Origin: Hyphomicrobiales bacterium | Lineage (GTDB): Bacteria; Pseudomonadota; Alphaproteobacteria; Rhizobiales; Beijerinckiaceae | Assembly (NCBI GenBank): GCA_028865375.1 | Contig: JAGWKJ010000096.1 | Coordinates: 1-8,271, forward strand | Length of the DNA stretch: 8,271 nucleotides | Direction: 5' to 3' | The notes under the pieces: model-generated | What the model was told of the DNA's origin: nothing | What the model saw: the letters and a program-made list of their open reading frames with translations, nothing else | The model's database searches: none | Made by a program: the position numbers and the translations under genes | In this document: piece after piece, positions 6,412 to 8,271 of the stretch | Numbering within the stretch: position 1 is the first letter of the stretch | How the letters are laid out: each line of letters begins with the position of its first letter

Positions 6412-7457
6412 CGAGGCGGCGCGGCGGCCTGGGCGGCCGCTTCGTGGACGCGGCGCGCGGCGTCCTCGTAGGCCGACACGATGCGCCGCACGAGGTCGTG
6501 GCGCACCACGTCGCCCTCGGCGAACGCGACATGGCCGACGCCCTCGATGCCCTGCGTCAGGCGGATCGCGTCGACCAAGCCGGAGCGCTGGCCCGGCGGC
6601 AGGTCGGTCTGGGTGGGATCGCCGTTGACGATCATGCGCGATCCCTCGCCGAGCCGGGTGAGGAACATCTTCATCTGCATCGCGGTGGCGTTCTGCGCCT
6701 CGTCGAGCAGCACGGCGGCGTTCGACAGCGTCCGCCCGCGCATGAAGGCGAGCGGGGCGACCTCGATCATGCCGGTCTGCATCCCGCGTTCGACCACGCG
6801 CGCGTCCATGAAGTCCTGCAACGCGTCGTAGATCGGGCGCAGGTAGGGATCGACCTTCTCCTTCATGTCGCCGGGCAGGAAGCCGAGCCGCTCGCCCGCT
6901 TCCACCGCCGGCCGCGAGAGCACCAGCCGCTCGACGGCGCCCTGTTCGAGCAGCGACACCGCGAAACCGACCGCGAGCCACGTCTTGCCGGTGCCCGCCG
7001 GGCCCGCGCCGAACACGAGTTCGTTCGAGCGCATGGCGCGGATATAGGCGTCCTGCGCGGCGTTGCGCGCCCGCACCGTGCCGCGCTTGCGCGTCGACAC
7101 GCGGTCGAAGCCGCCGTCGCCGCCGCCCTCGCCGCGCGTGAACAGGCTGCCCTGCATCGCGCCTTCCTGGATCGCGCCCTCGACGTCGCCCTGGGTCGCC
7201 GGCTGGCCCTGCCGCGCGCGCGCGGCGAGCAGGTCGACGACGCGCTTGGCGCGCTCGCAATTGGCGCGCGGCCCCTTCAGCGTGACCAGGTTGCCGTTGG
7301 CCGCCGCCACCACGCCGAGTCGGCGCTCGATCAGCGCGAGGTTCTGGTCGTAATGGCCGAACACGCGCGAGGCGAGCTTGTTGTCGTCGAACGCGACGGC
7401 GATCTCGGCGATCTCGGGGCCGGCTGCGCCGGCGGCCTGGTTTTCGGGCGTCTTCAA
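6408..7457 (-). CDS. phoH: PhoH-family ATPase (YbeZ type), TTG start
   Basis: A cytoplasmic P-loop ATPase of the PhoH/YbeZ family, a proposed RNA helicase or RNase partner acting with YbeY in rRNA processing. It has 349 residues: an N-terminal KH-like RNA-binding region (about 17-82, including LKGPRANCERAKRVVD), a flexible Gly-rich linker (about 105-118), then the ATPase with Walker A GPAGTGKT at 152-159, Walker B VLLDEAQN at 249-256 and the GDPTQTDLP motif at 279-287. The start is decided by TTG at 7457, which has GGAGG (7470-7466) eight bases upstream, 22 bases after the stop of the preceding gene. No ATG or GTG exists between that stop and the conserved region. Longer frames upstream overlap the methylthiotransferase gene and are not family-like. 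Confidence 0.95.
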   Translation of the reverse strand: MKTPENQAAGAAGPEIAEIAVAFDDNKLASRVFGHYDQNLALIERRLGVVAAANGNLVTLKGPRANCERAKRVVDLLAARARQGQPATQGDVEGAIQEGAMQGSLFTRGEGGGDGGFDRVSTRKRGTVRARNAAQDAYIRAMRSNELVFGAGPAGTGKTWLAVGFAVSLLEQGAVERLVLSRPAVEAGERLGFLPGDMKEKVDPYLRPIYDALQDFMDARVVERGMQTGMIEVAPLAFMRGRTLSNAAVLLDEAQNATAMQMKMFLTRLGEGSRMIVNGDPTQTDLPPGQRSGLVDAIRLTQGIEGVGHVAFAEGDVVRHDLVRRIVSAYEDAARRVHEAAAQAAAPPR

Positions 7458-7465
7458 GCCTGCGG

Positions 7466-7470
7466 CCTCC
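7466..7470 (-). promoter_or_regulatory. Shine-Dalgarno site that fixes the phoH TTG start
   Basis: On the minus strand GGAGG lies eight bases before TTG at 7457-7455, inside the short gap after the upstream gene's TGA. It is among the strongest ribosome sites in the window and explains how a weak TTG codon can be used. Confidence 0.75.
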
Positions 7471-7479
7471 GGCGTGGGT

Positions 7480-8271
7480 TCAAGCGACGACGCGCCCCGA
7501 CAAGGTGTTGCCGGGCGCGGACAGGATCTCGACCGTGCGCAGGTCGCCGGGGCGCAGCCCCGCCGGCGCGTCGACGTGGACGGCGAGGTTGTGCGGCGTG
7601 CGTCCGACCAACTGGCCCGCGAGGCGGCCCGGTCGCTCGAACAGCGTTTCCAGCGCTTCGCCGACGAACGAACGGTTGAAGGCGAACCGCGTCGCGTCGA
7701 GCAGCGCGTTGAGGCGATGCAGACGCATCGACTTCGTCGCCTCGTCGACCTGGCCGTCGCGCGCCGCCGCCGGCGTGCCCGGCCGCGCCGAGTATTTGAA
7801 CGCATAGGCGGAAGCGAAGCCGATCTCTTCCGCCAGCGCCAGCGTCGCGGAGAAATCCTCCTCCGTCTCGCCGGGGAAGCCGACGATGAAGGTCGAGCGC
7901 AAAGTGAGGTCCGGGCAGATCTCGCGCCAGCGCGCGATGCGCTCCAGCGTCTTCTCCTGCGAGGCCGGGCGCTTCATGCGCTTGAGCACGTCGGGCGCGG
8001 CGTGCTGCAGCGGCATGTCGAGATAGGGCAGCACCTTGCGCTCGGCCATCAGCGGGATGACCTCGTCGACATGCGGGTAGGGGTAGACGTAGTGCAGGCG
8101 CACCCAGACGCCCAATTCGCCGAGCGCGCTCGCCAGGTCGATGAACTTGGCGCGCACCTCGCGGTCGCGCCATTTGCTCGCGGCGTATTTGACGTCAACG
8201 CCGTAGGCGGAGGTGTCCTGCGAGATGACCAGCAGCTCTTTCACACCGGCGGCGACCAGCTTCTCGGCCTC
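7480..8271 (-). CDS. rimO/miaB: Hybrid methylthiotransferase: RimO-like upstream half, MiaB-like downstream half (partial, 5' end outside window)
   Basis: The frame is open from the right edge to TGA at 7482-7480; 263 residues are visible and the true start and CxxxCxxC cluster motif lie outside. Visible residues 1-127 read as RimO, the ribosomal protein S12 Asp methylthiotransferase: ELLVISQDTSAYGVDVKY, RLHYVYPYPHVDEVIPLMAE, YLDMPLQHA, LKRMKRP and WREICPDLTLRST. None of the MiaB equivalents (GQNVNAYHG, HLPVQSGSD, SSDFIVGF) is present. After the shared segment FIVGFPGETEEDF (128-140) the text becomes MiaB, the i6A37 tRNA methylthiotransferase: FKYSARPGTPAA, RLHRLNALL, FNRSFVGE, then GRLAGQLVGRTPHNLAVHV in the TRAM region. 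RimO would instead show FKYSPVEGA and ADAPEIDG. The place before phoH is that of miaB. No frameshift or stop marks the junction. It may be a real recombinant or an assembly misjoin; family membership is certain, single-enzyme identity is not. Confidence 0.88.
   Translation of the reverse strand, partial: EAEKLVAAGVKELLVISQDTSAYGVDVKYAASKWRDREVRAKFIDLASALGELGVWVRLHYVYPYPHVDEVIPLMAERKVLPYLDMPLQHAAPDVLKRMKRPASQEKTLERIARWREICPDLTLRSTFIVGFPGETEEDFSATLALAEEIGFASAYAFKYSARPGTPAAARDGQVDEATKSMRLHRLNALLDATRFAFNRSFVGEALETLFERPGRLAGQLVGRTPHNLAVHVDAPAGLRPGDLRTVEILSAPGNTLSGRVVA
7852..7890 (-). other. RimO-to-MiaB switch point in the hybrid gene
   Basis: These 39 bases encode FIVGFPGETEEDF, which is nearly the same in RimO and MiaB. 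Upstream residues match only RimO and downstream residues only MiaB, so the crossover, biological or artefactual, must lie here or within a few codons. The boundary is placed by recalled family patterns, not by alignment. Confidence 0.75.

Noticed and set aside
4946..6532. A longer N-terminal form of corC reaching back to 6532
   Set aside because: The extra 195 codons overlap ybeY in another frame and are low-complexity; ATG at 5947 has a good ribosome site and the ATGA overlap.
8215..8244. GTG at 8244 as the start of the right-end gene
   Set aside because: It is an internal Val codon: the frame continues to the window edge with EAEKLVAAGVKELL, as in RimO, so the gene is partial.

Overview
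This window is about 8.3 kb of very GC-rich (roughly 70% by eye), gene-dense bacterial DNA. The order miaB-phoH-ybeY-corC-lnt-xre on the minus strand, the alphaproteobacterial style of the XRE regulator (PNPIDKHVGSRVRMRR) and an mtaB gene point to an alphaproteobacterium, plausibly Rhodospirillales-like. The genus cannot be read from the sequence. There are no RNA genes, insertion sequences, CRISPR arrays or phage genes, and no gene-free stretch reaches 300 bases.

Left part, plus strand: the 3' portion of mtaB (tRNA t6A37 methylthiotransferase, 1-782) is followed after 37 bases by a malate synthase A gene (820-2682). Its enzyme domain is complete, but it carries an N-terminal tail of about 100 residues that is Lys/Ala/Ser/Arg-rich, resembles histone H1, and has no acidic or aromatic residue. 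A GC-rich hairpin lies in and beside the 18-base gap that separates it from the convergent xre gene.

Right part, minus strand, read right to left: a partial methylthiotransferase gene (8271-7480), then phoH (7457-6408), ybeY (6411-5944), corC (5947-4946), lnt (4936-3263) and an xre regulator (about 3162-2701). The phoH/ybeY and ybeY/corC junctions are ATGA overlaps and the other two junctions are short (22 and 9 bases), so miaB to lnt looks like one transcript linking tRNA/rRNA maturation (MiaB, PhoH, YbeY) to envelope functions (CorC, Lnt). The xre gene has its own candidate promoter, with a dyad centred on the -35 box and a palindrome touching the -10 box. This suggests autoregulation.

The most notable observation is at the right end. 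The gene in the miaB position reads as RimO (ribosomal protein S12 methylthiotransferase) in its upstream half and as MiaB in its downstream half. The switch falls inside the conserved FIVGFPGETEEDF segment (7852-7890). It is either a real in-frame recombinant gene or an assembly misjoin at a conserved sequence; the window alone cannot decide. The second notable observation is the H1-like tail on malate synthase. A third is that the usual downstream neighbours of xre (metK) and probably of mtaB (ftsY) are absent, with malate synthase occupying the space between.
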